NCBI GenBank assembly: GCA_028282725.1
Contig: JANQHF010000115.1
Location: 1-64,000, forward strand
Length of the DNA stretch: 64,000 nucleotides
Source: Saprospiraceae bacterium
Lineage (GTDB): Bacteria; Bacteroidota; Bacteroidia; Chitinophagales; Saprospiraceae
Reading direction: 5' to 3'
Shown: one piece after another, positions 1 through 8,751 of the stretch
How the letters are laid out: each line of letters begins with the position of its first letter
Numbering within the stretch: the first letter of the stretch is position 1
Made by a program: the position numbers and the translations under genes
The notes under the pieces: model-generated
The model's database searches: none
What the model saw: only the letters and a program-made list of their open reading frames with translations
Told to the model about the DNA's origin: nothing

Positions 1-116
1 TCAGCTTCCTTCAACCATACCCTCACGGATATAATCTTGCCGTTCAGCTAATGCTTCCCCTTGCCGGGTGCATAAAGGACTCTCACCTCCAAGTATCTGC
101 CCCATGCCGGGCGCAC
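1..116 (-). mobile_element. Group II intron, 5' end (class C-like), cut by window edge
   Basis: Read on the minus strand, the sequence from 116 downward begins GTGCGCCCGGCATGGG, the GUGYG-type 5' end of a group II intron. It continues with GGAGGTGAGAGTCC and later TTGAAGGAAGC, both of which I recognise from domain I of bacterial group II introns. The first intron base follows directly on the T-run of a Rho-independent terminator at 117-147, the known insertion preference of class C introns. Only the 5' part is inside the window. The reverse transcriptase/maturase and 3' end, if present, lie beyond position 1. The family call rests on the conserved 5' and domain I sequences. The class C assignment is an inference from the insertion site. 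Confidence 0.8.
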
Positions 117-147
117 AAAAAAAAAGGGTGCATCTTATGATACACCC
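117..147 (-). terminator. Rho-independent terminator of the 171-638 gene; intron target
   Basis: On the minus strand a hairpin GGGTGTATC-ATAA-GATGCACCC (147 to 126, one bulged base) is followed by nine T residues (125-117). It lies 24 bases downstream of the stop codon of the beta-barrel gene. A group II intron begins immediately after the T-run. Confidence 0.8.
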
Positions 148-170
148 AAAGTTTTATCCTGTTGATCTAT

Positions 171-638
171 TTAGAAATATACTCCTGCCGCAATTCCAAG
201 AGTTCCTCCGCCTCCTATGATAAACTTAGGTTCCACGAAAAACTCCAAATTGTCGCCTATGGGCATCGTACCATTTACTCCAATATTGATATTGGTACTG
301 TTGCCACCAACGTTGAAACCTAATCCGGTATCCGCACTTACATTGAATATATTAATACCTGCGAATGGTGTAATCCTGAAAGACTCCACATCACCAATGT
401 TGAATCCACTATAATGCACATCCAAATCAAGGGTCCATACAGTGATATCACTTTCAAAATAATAGGTGAAAGAGCCCTGTCCGGCCCAATCTTCATTGAA
501 AGAATAGTGTCCCTTACCTCCGATACCGAAATACGATCCGTCAAATAAAAGGGCCGCCTGTGGACCAAATTTGAACTGTGCAGAACTGGTGAAGGCAAAA
601 GCGCCTACGAATAAGGCAATAGCAAGTATCTTTTTCAT
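171..638 (-). CDS. Secreted outer-membrane beta-barrel-like protein
   Basis: This 155-residue protein starts with a clear signal peptide ([21 protein letters not shown]). The rest alternates glycine-rich and aromatic beta strands, for example residues 30-50 with [11 protein letters not shown] and later [12 protein letters not shown] and [13 protein letters not shown]. It ends in an aromatic residue (GVYF), as expected for small 8-strand outer-membrane barrels of the OmpA/OmpW-like fold common in Bacteroidota. The ATG at 638 directly begins the signal peptide. It is monocistronic, with its own terminator at 117-147, and is divergent from ftsX. The exact function is unknown. A structural or adhesion role in the outer membrane is only inferred. 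Confidence 0.75.
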   Translation of the reverse strand: MKKILAIALFVGAFAFTSSAQFKFGPQAALLFDGSYFGIGGKGHYSFNEDWAGQGSFTYYFESDITVWTLDLDVHYSGFNIGDVESFRITPFAGINIFNVSADTGLGFNVGGNSTNINIGVNGTMPIGDNLEFFVEPKFIIGGGGTLGIAAGVYF

Positions 639-809
639 ATACGTCTTATTTTGGTTAATAATAGCACAATTTACATTTTTAGTTGGTCCACTAGTTACCC
701 ATTTTCGGTGATTTTTTTAACAATGTGAGCAAAGGAAGCTGTAAACTTGTACGTTACGTATGCATAATTTTCTAATATTTGCAGCGGATTTCACACTTTC
801 TGTGCCGTT

Positions 810-1634
810 TTGAAAAGGAAAAGAATTATAATGAATGTCATCATTGCCTGGTTGATCGGGACGGCTTTGTCATTGATGATCAAATCGATCACTATGATCA
901 ATGATGTGCAATCCAATACAATATTCATCGCTGAGTTGTCGAAAAACATTCTGCCGGGCCAACGAATAACGGCAGAAAGTCTCGTCGCTGATCTGCCGCA
1001 AATACAGAAGAAATCGGTGGAAATGATCTCCGCTCAAAGGGCTCTCCAAACTATGAAATCAGATATGCCGGAACTGGAGTACTTATCCGACAACCCATTC
1101 AGGGATATTATTACCTTTCAGACAAAAGGATTGTCTAATGCCGGTATTCCCCAGTTGGTTTCCGAACTAAAGGATATTCAAGGGATTGAATCCGTGTACT
1201 ATGATGAGGAATTGATCGAGAGCTTGCCGGGTTCCTTATACCGGATACAAACGGGCTTTTTTGTTATTTCGTTGTTGGTCTTCCTTGGGTCACTGATCGC
1301 ATTGATCCTCAGGATCATCAGGGATCTGAGAACGTATAAGCAAGATATTACGATCATGATTCTTGCAGGTTCGCATGACAGCGCCATACTTGAAGATCGC
1401 CGGGGCTGGTCCATCAAATGGGGTAGTTGGAGCGCGCTAATCGCCGCAATCTTTATGGTTATTAACATCTTGTTTATCAATCAAACATTGCTTCATGATC
1501 TGGAAATTACTTTCTTGCAGAGCCTGATGGCTATTGGTTTTATGATCGTAATTGTGATCATGCTGCACGCTGTGACTACTCATCTTACCATTAAATCTTA
1601 TTTAGCTCAATTAAATCCTAACATCAAATCGTGA
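810..1634 (+). CDS. ftsX: Cell division protein FtsX
   Basis: FtsX is the membrane partner of the ATPase FtsE and controls peptidoglycan hydrolases at the division septum. The 274-residue protein has the FtsX layout. A first membrane helix spans about residues 9-29, followed by an extracytoplasmic domain of about 115 residues containing the PFRDIITF and IESVYYDEELIESL stretches. Three more membrane helices lie at about 148-168, 196-220 and 235-258. It opens the ftsX-DUF3098-uppP-truB gene order typical of Bacteroidota, and it overlaps the next gene by 4 bp. The frame opens at a TTG at 810. An ATG at 831 (MNVIIAWLIG) is an equally possible start that keeps the first helix. A weak TAATATTTG element at 773-781 could be a -7 box. 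Confidence 0.85.
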   Translation: MKRKRIIMNVIIAWLIGTALSLMIKSITMINDVQSNTIFIAELSKNILPGQRITAESLVADLPQIQKKSVEMISAQRALQTMKSDMPELEYLSDNPFRDIITFQTKGLSNAGIPQLVSELKDIQGIESVYYDEELIESLPGSLYRIQTGFFVISLLVFLGSLIALILRIIRDLRTYKQDITIMILAGSHDSAILEDRRGWSIKWGSWSALIAAIFMVINILFINQTLLHDLEITFLQSLMAIGFMIVIVIMLHAVTTHLTIKSYLAQLNPNIKS

Positions 1635-1975
1635 GTACTTCAGGAAAAAAGAAAAAAGTCATCGTTTCCAGTGGCAATAAAAAGTCCAAGACCAAGACTA
1701 TAAGCACTACAAAGAAGAAGATCAAACCTACCGTTTCCCGGAAAAATCGGGTTCCTGCTCAACAAACGGCTATGATCTATGGAAAAAGCAATTTCAAATG
1801 GATGTTCATTGGAATTGCCTTCATTGCCGTTGGTATGTTTTTAATGTCAGGAGGTTCAATGCCAAGTCCTGACGTATGGGATGAAAATCTCATTTATAAT
1901 CATAGAAGGATCACCTTGGCGCCAATTATCATCTTGATCGGGCTTGGGATCGAATTCTATGCAATCTTTAAATAG
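1631..1975 (+). CDS. DUF3098 family small membrane protein
   Basis: This 114-residue protein has a very basic, serine/lysine/threonine-rich N-terminal 50 residues, then two hydrophobic segments (about 55-72, FKWMFIGIAFIAVGMFLMSGG, and about 95-112). The sequence SPDVWDENLIYNHRRITLAPIIILIGLGIEFYAI between them matches the DUF3098 family that sits between ftsX and uppP in Bacteroidota. It starts with GTG at 1631, overlapping the ftsX stop codon, so the two are translationally coupled. Its biochemical role is unknown. The conserved position suggests a link to division or cell-wall synthesis. Confidence 0.8.
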   Translation: MSTSGKKKKVIVSSGNKKSKTKTISTTKKKIKPTVSRKNRVPAQQTAMIYGKSNFKWMFIGIAFIAVGMFLMSGGSMPSPDVWDENLIYNHRRITLAPIIILIGLGIEFYAIFK

Positions 1976-1990
1976 TCTACTCAGAGCTTG

Positions 1991-2788
1991 ATGACGGATA
2001 TCTCACGTTCCTTGATTCTTGGTGTGATCCAGGGTTTGACGGAGTTTCTCCCGGTCAGTAGTAGTGGTCACCTGGAAATTATCAATCATCTCCTGGGATC
2101 GGCCCGGGGTGTTGATTCAGATTTGACTATGGTACTGGTCACACATTTTGGTACCGCCCTGAGCATTTTTTATGTATTCAGAAAAGACATTTATCGCATT
2201 CTTGGTGATCTTCTGAAGTTCCAAAACAATGACAACACACGTCTTGCCTGGGAAATAGTGATCTCCATGATTCCGGCCTTGATTATCGGTTTGGCATTTG
2301 AAGAACAGATAGAATCCATATTTAATGGAGGCATATGGATGGTAGGGTGTGCCCTCATAGTCACAGCCCTCGTACTTTGGCTCACACCCGATACACCGGA
2401 AAATGATGAAATGATCGGTTGGAACAGGGCAGCGATCATAGGTCTGGCCCAGGCGGTTGCCATCATGCCGGGAATATCCAGAAGCGGAATGACCATTGCT
2501 ATTGCATTGATGCTTGGAGTGGGGAAAACAAATGCAGCCCGATTTTCTTTCCTGATGGTCCTGCCGGTAATTGTAGGAAAGATGATACTGGACTTGGTGA
2601 GTGGGGAGTTATTTGCTTCGGGTATTCAGACAATACCGCTATTACTTGCCCTGATCACCTCCTTTTTAGTTGGGGTTATGGCATGCACGTGGATGATTCG
2701 CATCGTAAGGCAATTCAGCCTGAAATACTTTGCCTGGTATTGCCTCGTTATTGGCTTGAGTACGATTGGCATGTATTTTTATGGATAA
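1991..2788 (+). CDS. uppP: Undecaprenyl-diphosphatase UppP/BacA
   Basis: This integral membrane phosphatase converts undecaprenyl diphosphate to the monophosphate, regenerating the lipid carrier for peptidoglycan and other surface polymers. The 265-residue protein carries the family's two signature loops, EFLPVSSSGHLEI near residue 18 and PGISRSGMTI near residue 160, with the expected Glu, Ser, His and Arg residues, among about eight hydrophobic segments. The ATG at 1991 is preferred over the in-frame TTG at 1988. The gene lies in the ftsX-uppP-truB string and overlaps truB by 8 bp. The bacitracin resistance linked to this family follows from its reaction. Confidence 0.92.
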   Translation: MTDISRSLILGVIQGLTEFLPVSSSGHLEIINHLLGSARGVDSDLTMVLVTHFGTALSIFYVFRKDIYRILGDLLKFQNNDNTRLAWEIVISMIPALIIGLAFEEQIESIFNGGIWMVGCALIVTALVLWLTPDTPENDEMIGWNRAAIIGLAQAVAIMPGISRSGMTIAIALMLGVGKTNAARFSFLMVLPVIVGKMILDLVSGELFASGIQTIPLLLALITSFLVGVMACTWMIRIVRQFSLKYFAWYCLVIGLSTIGMYFYG

Positions 2789-3518
2789 TGTAATTAGTAA
2801 AAATCGTAGGCTCACTCAACTGGATCCGGAAGAAGGAGCTGCTGTCCTGATCGATAAACCGATCGATTGGACATCATTTGATGTTGTCAATAAAATCAGA
2901 TACGCGATTCGATATCATCTCGGTGTCAAGAAGTACAAAGTGGGACATGCCGGCACTCTCGACCCTCGGGCCGGTGGACTCCTGATCATTTGCTTCGGAA
3001 AATATACAAAGAGAATTGAAGAACTCATGAATGCTGACAAGTCTTATGAAGCTGTCATCACGCTTGGTGTGGATACTCCGTCTTACGACAGTGAAAGTCT
3101 TCCGCATATTTATTACCCGTATAAAAAAGTGTCAACTGCGGACGTCCAAAATATCATAGAGCATTTTACAGGTGAGCAACAACAATTACCTCCCATGTTT
3201 TCGGCTGTAAAAATAAAGGGGCTTCCGCTTTATAAACTGGCCAGGAAGGGCAAAGAGATAAAGCGAGAGGCACGGACGATTCATATTTCAAAACTCGAAA
3301 TTTCGATTCTGGGCGATCGGCATCTGGGTCTTTCCATTGACTGTTCCAAGGGAACCTATATCCGAAGCCTTGCATATGACATTGGTAAATATTTAGGGAC
3401 AGGGGCTTATCTATTGTCACTCAGACGTACAAGAATCGGAAAATTTACCGTTGAAAATGCCATAGACATCAATGCCTTTATCGATCAATTGAACCACCTC
3501 AAACAAATGGTTGGATAA
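2781..3518 (+). CDS. truB: tRNA pseudouridine(55) synthase TruB
   Basis: TruB makes pseudouridine 55 in the T-loop of most tRNAs. The protein (245 residues from the ATG at 2781) shows the N-terminal 'LIDKPIDWTSFDVVNKIR' region, the catalytic motif GHAGTLDPRAGGLL with the nucleophilic Asp at about residue 58, the QQLPPMFSAVKIKGLPLY loop and the C-terminal CSKGTYIRSLAYDIG motif. The ATG at 2781 overlaps the uppP stop codon region. A TTG at 2766 is possible but adds only five residues. The stop overlaps the gldA start (TAATG), indicating one transcript. Confidence 0.93.
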   Translation: MDNVISKNRRLTQLDPEEGAAVLIDKPIDWTSFDVVNKIRYAIRYHLGVKKYKVGHAGTLDPRAGGLLIICFGKYTKRIEELMNADKSYEAVITLGVDTPSYDSESLPHIYYPYKKVSTADVQNIIEHFTGEQQQLPPMFSAVKIKGLPLYKLARKGKEIKREARTIHISKLEISILGDRHLGLSIDCSKGTYIRSLAYDIGKYLGTGAYLLSLRRTRIGKFTVENAIDINAFIDQLNHLKQMVG

Positions 3519-4369
3519 TGTTGACTGCCCGTTCCATTTCAAAATCATACGGACAACATGTAGTCCTGGATCAAATTGATCTGGAATTGCATCGCGGGCA
3601 AATCGTAGGTCTGCTTGGTCGAAATGGAGCTGGGAAAAGTACCCTGTTGAAAATACTGGCATCTATAAACAGACCAGACCACGGCCATGTTCAATTGGAG
3701 GGGTCTGTGGGTTTCTTGTCTGAAAAAAATCCTCTCTACCCCAATATGTATGTATTGGAATACCTGAAATGGGTGGCAAATGTCCTGGCTCTTGAGCGAC
3801 ATGGCGAGCAGATCGATTGGGTGATCAGCAATGTAGGTCTTGAAGAAGTGACTCATAAAAAGATCAGTCAGTTATCGAAAGGATTCAAACAGAGACTAGG
3901 TCTTGCTACTTCTCTTTTATCTGATCCCGATGTGCTGATCCTGGACGAGCCCATAAACGGATTGGATCCCGTTCAAATTAGCGAATACCGAAACGTTATA
4001 AGGGCTCTTGCAAAAAATAAGGTGATCATACTTTCTTCTCATTTATTACAGGAGATCGAGGCTCTGTGCGATCGCATCCTTTTGATCAGAGATGGAAAGA
4101 TCGTCGAAGACGTCCTGGTTGATCCCGATGGTCAGGAGAAAGAATCGAGGTACACCTTACAGCTGAATCGAGAGATGGATCCTTTGGTATTATTGAATAT
4201 TGAAGGAATTGACTCCGTTCGTCAAAAAGGACAATGTTCTTTTTTGATAACAGTTTCTCCCGGAATGGATATTATAGAGCAATTGTTCGACACGATCGTA
4301 GAAGAGGGCTGTAAAATTATGGAGCTGACCAAAGTCCAGAAATCCCTACAAGAATTGTTTGAACAATGA
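3518..4369 (+). CDS. gldA: Gliding motility ABC transporter ATPase GldA
   Basis: This is the ATP-binding subunit of the GldA-GldF-GldG transporter, which is associated with gliding motility in Bacteroidota. In 283 residues it has Walker A GRNGAGKST (about 33-41), the ABC signature LSKGFKQR (about 123-130), Walker B DVLILDEPINGLDP (about 141-154) and a switch His in LSSHLLQEIE. A C-terminal domain of about 80 residues is typical of GldA. The start ATG overlaps the truB stop, and the stop overlaps gldF. Direct adjacency to gldF and gldG supports the specific name over a generic ABC ATPase. Confidence 0.88.
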   Translation: MLTARSISKSYGQHVVLDQIDLELHRGQIVGLLGRNGAGKSTLLKILASINRPDHGHVQLEGSVGFLSEKNPLYPNMYVLEYLKWVANVLALERHGEQIDWVISNVGLEEVTHKKISQLSKGFKQRLGLATSLLSDPDVLILDEPINGLDPVQISEYRNVIRALAKNKVIILSSHLLQEIEALCDRILLIRDGKIVEDVLVDPDGQEKESRYTLQLNREMDPLVLLNIEGIDSVRQKGQCSFLITVSPGMDIIEQLFDTIVEEGCKIMELTKVQKSLQELFEQ

Positions 4370-5097
4370 TGTTTGGATTGATCAGAAAAGAAATCAATGA
4401 TTTTTGGTCTAACGGATTTGGACTATTCTCAATAGGAATTCTTATTCTCCTTGCATTTTTATTCTTATGGATATTCCCGGATACGTCCTATCCGTCTTAC
4501 GGTCTGGCCGAAGCCGATCTTTACTTCGAATTCATGTCCTACCTGTTGTTGTTTGTCGTCCCTGCGTATTCAGTTGGATTATTGGCCAATGAATACAAAC
4601 ACGGAACCACAGAATTAATACGATCCCTGTCTATACCGTGGAGTAAGATAGTGCTGGCTAAATTTTGCACGGCCATTTTGATTCTTGGTCTCATTTTGGT
4701 GCTTACGGTACCACATTTGATGGTTGTTGATATAGTGGCATCCCGGGAATCAATGCATTTTTCGCAGCGCATTGGGTCCTATGTCGGATTAATCGGTGCC
4801 GGAGCATGTTATGCAGCCATTTCCATTTTAATCACGAGTTATATCGAAGGGGTTATCGCTTCTTTCATCACTTCTGTATTCGTTTGTTTTCTGATACACA
4901 GTGGTCTGAGCATCCTTGCAGAACTACCAATTTTTAGTGGTGGTCCTGACTTCTGGCTGGATCATTTCAGTTTGAATTTTCACACGGATCACTTGGCCAG
5001 GGGGGTACTTCGCTTGTCCTCCATTGTCTATTTCACTTTACTTATCTCATGTAGTATTTGGGCGGCAGCTTTACATCTGAAGTACAAAGAAGTCTAG
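4366..5097 (+). CDS. gldF: Gliding motility ABC transporter permease GldF
   Basis: This inner-membrane subunit partners GldA and GldG. The 243-residue protein has about six hydrophobic segments, starting with FSIGILILLAFLFLWIF, and the ABC-2 permease hallmark ANEYKHGTTELIRSLSIPWSKIVLAKF at about residues 68-94. It starts at overlapping ATG codons (4366 or 4369) inside the end of gldA and ends two bases before the gldG ATG. The order gldA-gldF-gldG places all three subunits in one unit. Confidence 0.87.
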   Translation: MMFGLIRKEINDFWSNGFGLFSIGILILLAFLFLWIFPDTSYPSYGLAEADLYFEFMSYLLLFVVPAYSVGLLANEYKHGTTELIRSLSIPWSKIVLAKFCTAILILGLILVLTVPHLMVVDIVASRESMHFSQRIGSYVGLIGAGACYAAISILITSYIEGVIASFITSVFVCFLIHSGLSILAELPIFSGGPDFWLDHFSLNFHTDHLARGVLRLSSIVYFTLLISCSIWAAALHLKYKEV

Positions 5098-5099
5098 TC

Positions 5100-6782
5100 A
5101 TGAGAAAGAACTCTATACGAAACTTCTTTCTTTACAGCATTTTGATGATGTTGCTCACTTTGTCTGTCATATCCTGGGATAGACAATGGGATCTCACCGC
5201 TGATAAACGGTATACCTTACATCCATTGGTAAAAGAGATGTCTGTGAAGCTACAGGAACCTTTGAACATTACTGTTTACCTGGATGGCAATGTACCTCCT
5301 TCATTTCGAAATTACTTCGACTACCTGGAATACTATATTTCCGAGCTGCGCAGGTATAACCGACGGGTTGGGATCGACTATCGAAATCCCACTGAAGGAG
5401 ATCCTCAGAAAGTGGCGGAATTCAGAACATTTCTTTCAGACCAAGGTATTGAACCCATTCGTCGTCGGGTCAGAACCCAGGACGAATTGAGCCAAAATTT
5501 GCTCTATCCATATATTTCGCTCCACAATAGTGAGGAGTTAGTGTTTATTAATCTGCTGGAACCCCAAATACGGGGTCGGTCCGAAGAAGAAAATTTAATT
5601 GTGAGTCAATTGGCCTTTGAGGGAAAATTCCTTAAAGCTCTTAGAAGACTGGCGACACGCGATCAAACGACCATTCACGTGCTTGGTTTCAAGAAAGATC
5701 TCCTTGCAGAGGGATATAATAGAGATGCACGATTGGGAGGACACCGGTTTATTCCGGGCACTGCCGAGCGTTTACTGGAGCATAGAGATTCATTAGACGG
5801 GGTCCTGGTTGTATTAAAGGGAGATGATTTATCAAGACGGGAATTACTGGCCGTTGATATGGTCAGTGCCGTGGGGAAGCCTGTGATATGGTGCATTGAC
5901 AAGTTTGAAGCAACACTCGATAGCTTGCGTGAGACCGGCAATCACCTTGCTGTAAGCAATGAATACATGGTTGAAGACTACCTGTTCAACCAGGGCATCC
6001 GGATCAGTCCGGGTCTGGTGATGGATCTGCAAAGTAGCCGGATTCCACAAGTGGCTGGAGATGCAGGAAGTAATGCTCGTACAGTCATGTTGCAATACCC
6101 CTTTCATCATCTTTATATTCCGGGAGAGCAAGATTTGCCTATGTCACGGGTAAGCACACCGGTTGCCCTTTATTTTGTGTCACCGATAGAGATATTGTCC
6201 TTTCCGGAGTCCGTCAGCAAATCTCCATTACTGACTACAAGCAGGTATACCCAGGTTAAGACGGGTCCGGCCCTTCTGGATTTCTCATTTCTGAGTGTTG
6301 AACCGGATCCCGATGAATACAACCTTGGGGTTTTGACTACAGGCGTTGTATTGGAAGGGAATGCAAAGCCCTATTTCGAAAATCGGCTGACTCAGGATGA
6401 CGGGGACCTCCTGGCGAAGTTTAATCTGTCTTATGGCGACAATCAAAGATCCTCTGTACATGTGGTAATCGGAGATGCGGATTTTGCCATCCCGCAAGGA
6501 AGTATCAATGGGGGTTTTTACCCGGTGGGCTACAATAATGCAGAACGCTTTATGTATGAAGGCAATGCACAGCTCTTGTCAAATATCTTTGAGTCTCTCC
6601 TTCACGGAAACGAAATCCTTGAGTTATCCAATAAAACCAGTAGCCTGAGCATAATCGATTTACCCAGATATGAAAAAAATGCCCGGTTCTACCAATTTAT
6701 GATTGCTGGTATTCCTTTGATCACCTTATTACTTTTGTACCTGTCGGTTCATTGGTACAGGAAATTCAAATATGCCCGTTAA
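5100..6782 (+). CDS. gldG: Gliding motility protein GldG (ABC auxiliary component)
   Basis: GldG is the large extracytoplasmic component of the GldAFG transporter. From the ATG at 5100 the protein has 560 residues. A membrane anchor lies at about 7-25 (FLYSILMMLLTLSVISW), then 'DLTADKRYTLHPLVKEM', which is the start of the GldG/ABC-auxiliary domain. A long periplasmic part follows with the DGVLVVLKGDDLSRRELLAVDMV and VIGDADFAI stretches. A C-terminal helix spans about 530-550 (FMIAGIPLITLLLLYLSVHWY). Fourteen extra in-frame codons exist upstream but lie inside gldF. The gene overlaps the next one by 11 bp. Confidence 0.88.
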   Translation: MRKNSIRNFFLYSILMMLLTLSVISWDRQWDLTADKRYTLHPLVKEMSVKLQEPLNITVYLDGNVPPSFRNYFDYLEYYISELRRYNRRVGIDYRNPTEGDPQKVAEFRTFLSDQGIEPIRRRVRTQDELSQNLLYPYISLHNSEELVFINLLEPQIRGRSEEENLIVSQLAFEGKFLKALRRLATRDQTTIHVLGFKKDLLAEGYNRDARLGGHRFIPGTAERLLEHRDSLDGVLVVLKGDDLSRRELLAVDMVSAVGKPVIWCIDKFEATLDSLRETGNHLAVSNEYMVEDYLFNQGIRISPGLVMDLQSSRIPQVAGDAGSNARTVMLQYPFHHLYIPGEQDLPMSRVSTPVALYFVSPIEILSFPESVSKSPLLTTSRYTQVKTGPALLDFSFLSVEPDPDEYNLGVLTTGVVLEGNAKPYFENRLTQDDGDLLAKFNLSYGDNQRSSVHVVIGDADFAIPQGSINGGFYPVGYNNAERFMYEGNAQLLSNIFESLLHGNEILELSNKTSSLSIIDLPRYEKNARFYQFMIAGIPLITLLLLYLSVHWYRKFKYAR

Positions 6783-8016
6783 GAATCCCTTTCATATTCT
6801 ACTGATCATCTTGATGGGTCTATGCGTGTTGGTATCATCCGGCCATTCAGTACATGCAAAGAATGAATGGTGGGGATTTTATGGTCATCGATTGATCAAC
6901 AGAATGGCGGTTTTTACCTTGCCCATTGAATTGATACACTTGTTTAAAGGAAATATTGAATTCATAACCGAACATGCCGTTGATCCTGACAAAAGGAGAT
7001 ATTCCGCTAAACTCGAAGCGGTCCGCCATTACATCGATCTGGATCATTGGGGAGTACATCCATTCGAAGAAGTACCACGCTCGTTTACAGAAGCACTTGT
7101 CTATTACAGCCAAATCCATGTAGTAGATAGAGAATCCGGTGATACGCTTCAAACCTGGTCTGATCGTAATGATTGGAACACGATCATCGACCAGGGACGT
7201 AAAAAACAACTATTACAGGAGGTCAATCTCAAACTGTTTGAATGGTTGGATAACGAGTATTTACTGCTACCGGATTCGTGGTTGCCAGTTGATTTTCAAC
7301 CTTCAAATCATCAGTTGATAATCACTGAATATTTTTCGGGTTATGGAATTTTGCCTTATCACTTAGTGATCTATCAAAAACGGTTGACACGGGCTTTTCG
7401 CGATCAGAATTATCCCTTGGTCATTCGATTGAGTACGGAATTAGGACACTACTTATCCGATGCTCATGTGCCGCTCCACACTACAGAGAATTACAATGGA
7501 CAATTAACCGGGCAGGATGGAATACATGCATTTTGGGAAAGTCGGATCCCGGAACTATTCGCTGAAGAAAGCTATGACTTCTTCGTCGGTCGCGCCAAGT
7601 ATATTGAAAACACAGATCAATTCTTCTGGGATATCGTGTTGGAAAGTCATTCCTATGTGAAGGAGGTGCTTGCCCAGGAGTTAATTCTTCGTCGGAAATA
7701 TCAAAAAGACCAACAGTATTGTTTTGAAGAACGGGGGTCCGTTACTGCCCGGCTCGAATGCCCGGCATATGCCAAGGCTTATGAAGAAGCAATGGGAGGA
7801 ATGGTTGAAGAACGTATGAGAAAGTCCATAGCGGCGATAGGCTCGGCATGGTACACCGCGTGGGTTGATGCCGGAAGTCCCCCGGTGAAGCCTGTTTCCG
7901 CTCAGGCAAATTTTGATAAGAATGATTTGATCAGGATTGACAGTATGTCGATTCAAAACGAGGGAACTTTACCATCCAATGAAGGAATCAGAGTACACCT
8001 ACCTGACGATAACTGA
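6772..8016 (+). CDS. Secreted zinc-dependent phospholipase C / S1-P1 nuclease-like protein
   Basis: After a signal peptide (about residues 1-29, ending SVHA) the 414-residue protein begins NEWWGFYGHRLINRMAVFTLP. The N-terminal Trp and later His/Asp residues match the trinuclear zinc site of the phospholipase C/P1 nuclease fold. Further ligands are likely in EAVRHYIDLDHW (about 83-94), LGHYLSDAHVPLHT (about 224-237) and HAFWESRIPE (about 252-261). Such proteins hydrolyse phospholipids or single-stranded nucleic acids; which one applies here cannot be told from sequence. It is co-transcribed downstream of gldG, a neighbourhood I believe recurs in this phylum. It overlaps the next gene by 38 bp if the ATG at 7979 is used there. 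Confidence 0.8.
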   Translation: MPVKNPFHILLIILMGLCVLVSSGHSVHAKNEWWGFYGHRLINRMAVFTLPIELIHLFKGNIEFITEHAVDPDKRRYSAKLEAVRHYIDLDHWGVHPFEEVPRSFTEALVYYSQIHVVDRESGDTLQTWSDRNDWNTIIDQGRKKQLLQEVNLKLFEWLDNEYLLLPDSWLPVDFQPSNHQLIITEYFSGYGILPYHLVIYQKRLTRAFRDQNYPLVIRLSTELGHYLSDAHVPLHTTENYNGQLTGQDGIHAFWESRIPELFAEESYDFFVGRAKYIENTDQFFWDIVLESHSYVKEVLAQELILRRKYQKDQQYCFEERGSVTARLECPAYAKAYEEAMGGMVEERMRKSIAAIGSAWYTAWVDAGSPPVKPVSAQANFDKNDLIRIDSMSIQNEGTLPSNEGIRVHLPDDN

Positions 8017-8632
8017 GGAAGTCGAAGGGATCTATCGAGAAAAGGGAAGCAAATTTATTGCTTACCTGTATCCCGTCACATCGGTGTTGGAGATAGAAGA
8101 CCGGTTGCAAAAAATAAAGGGAGCACATCCCAAAGCCAGACATGTCTGTTATGCATACCGTTTAGGGATTGCGGGTGATCCATTCCGGTTCAACGATGAT
8201 GGAGAGCCATCGGGGACTGCCGGCAGACCCATCTTCAACGAATTGCTCAGCGCAAATATCTCCGATGTACTTTGTACTGCCGTAAGATATTTTGGAGGAA
8301 CAAAATTAGGAGCAAGCGGACTCATTCGAGCATATCAATCTGCTGCAAGGAGCGCTATTGCTGAAATGAATACCAGGAAGATCACGCTTACAAGACCAGT
8401 ATGTATTTTCTTCAAAATTGAACATTTGGGAAAGATTTACCAGATCCTGAAAAACAGAGGTTTTACGAACATCGATTGTCAATATACACCAGAACCTCAA
8501 TGTCTCATCCAGGTACCGCTCTACCAGGTCGGCATCATACGTCGTATGATCCTGGCAGATTATATGGGTACTGTAGTGGAAGACATTACTGATGAATACA
8601 GGAATCCGGAATTGAGGGTAGAGATTGATTAG
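7979..8632 (+). CDS. YigZ/IMPACT family protein
   Basis: This 217-residue protein of the UPF0029/IMPACT family contains the conserved KGSKFIAYLYPV opening, HPKARHVCYAYRLG, DDGEPSGTAGRPI and VRYFGGTKLGASGLIRAY. A C-terminal ferredoxin-like domain follows. The ATG at 7979 gives the usual family length and N-terminus (MKESEYTYLTITEEVEG). A longer reading from 7937 would only add residues coded within the upstream gene. Family members are linked to translation or stress regulation, but the bacterial role is not settled. It closes the overlapping gene string that begins at ftsX. Confidence 0.88.
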   Translation: MKESEYTYLTITEEVEGIYREKGSKFIAYLYPVTSVLEIEDRLQKIKGAHPKARHVCYAYRLGIAGDPFRFNDDGEPSGTAGRPIFNELLSANISDVLCTAVRYFGGTKLGASGLIRAYQSAARSAIAEMNTRKITLTRPVCIFFKIEHLGKIYQILKNRGFTNIDCQYTPEPQCLIQVPLYQVGIIRRMILADYMGTVVEDITDEYRNPELRVEID

Positions 8633-8751
8633 TTTGTATTGACCTATCCCGGAAAAAGAAGAAAGATTTACAACTGACTTTCGGAATGTAACCAAGAAAT
8701 TCTATCTTCCATCTGTTCGACTCTTCAGGTTTAATTGTTAGGACTTTATAT

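Noticed and set aside
2419-2793. 124-codon plus-strand frame within uppP
   Set aside because: It is a shadow frame over the conserved UppP C-terminal half.
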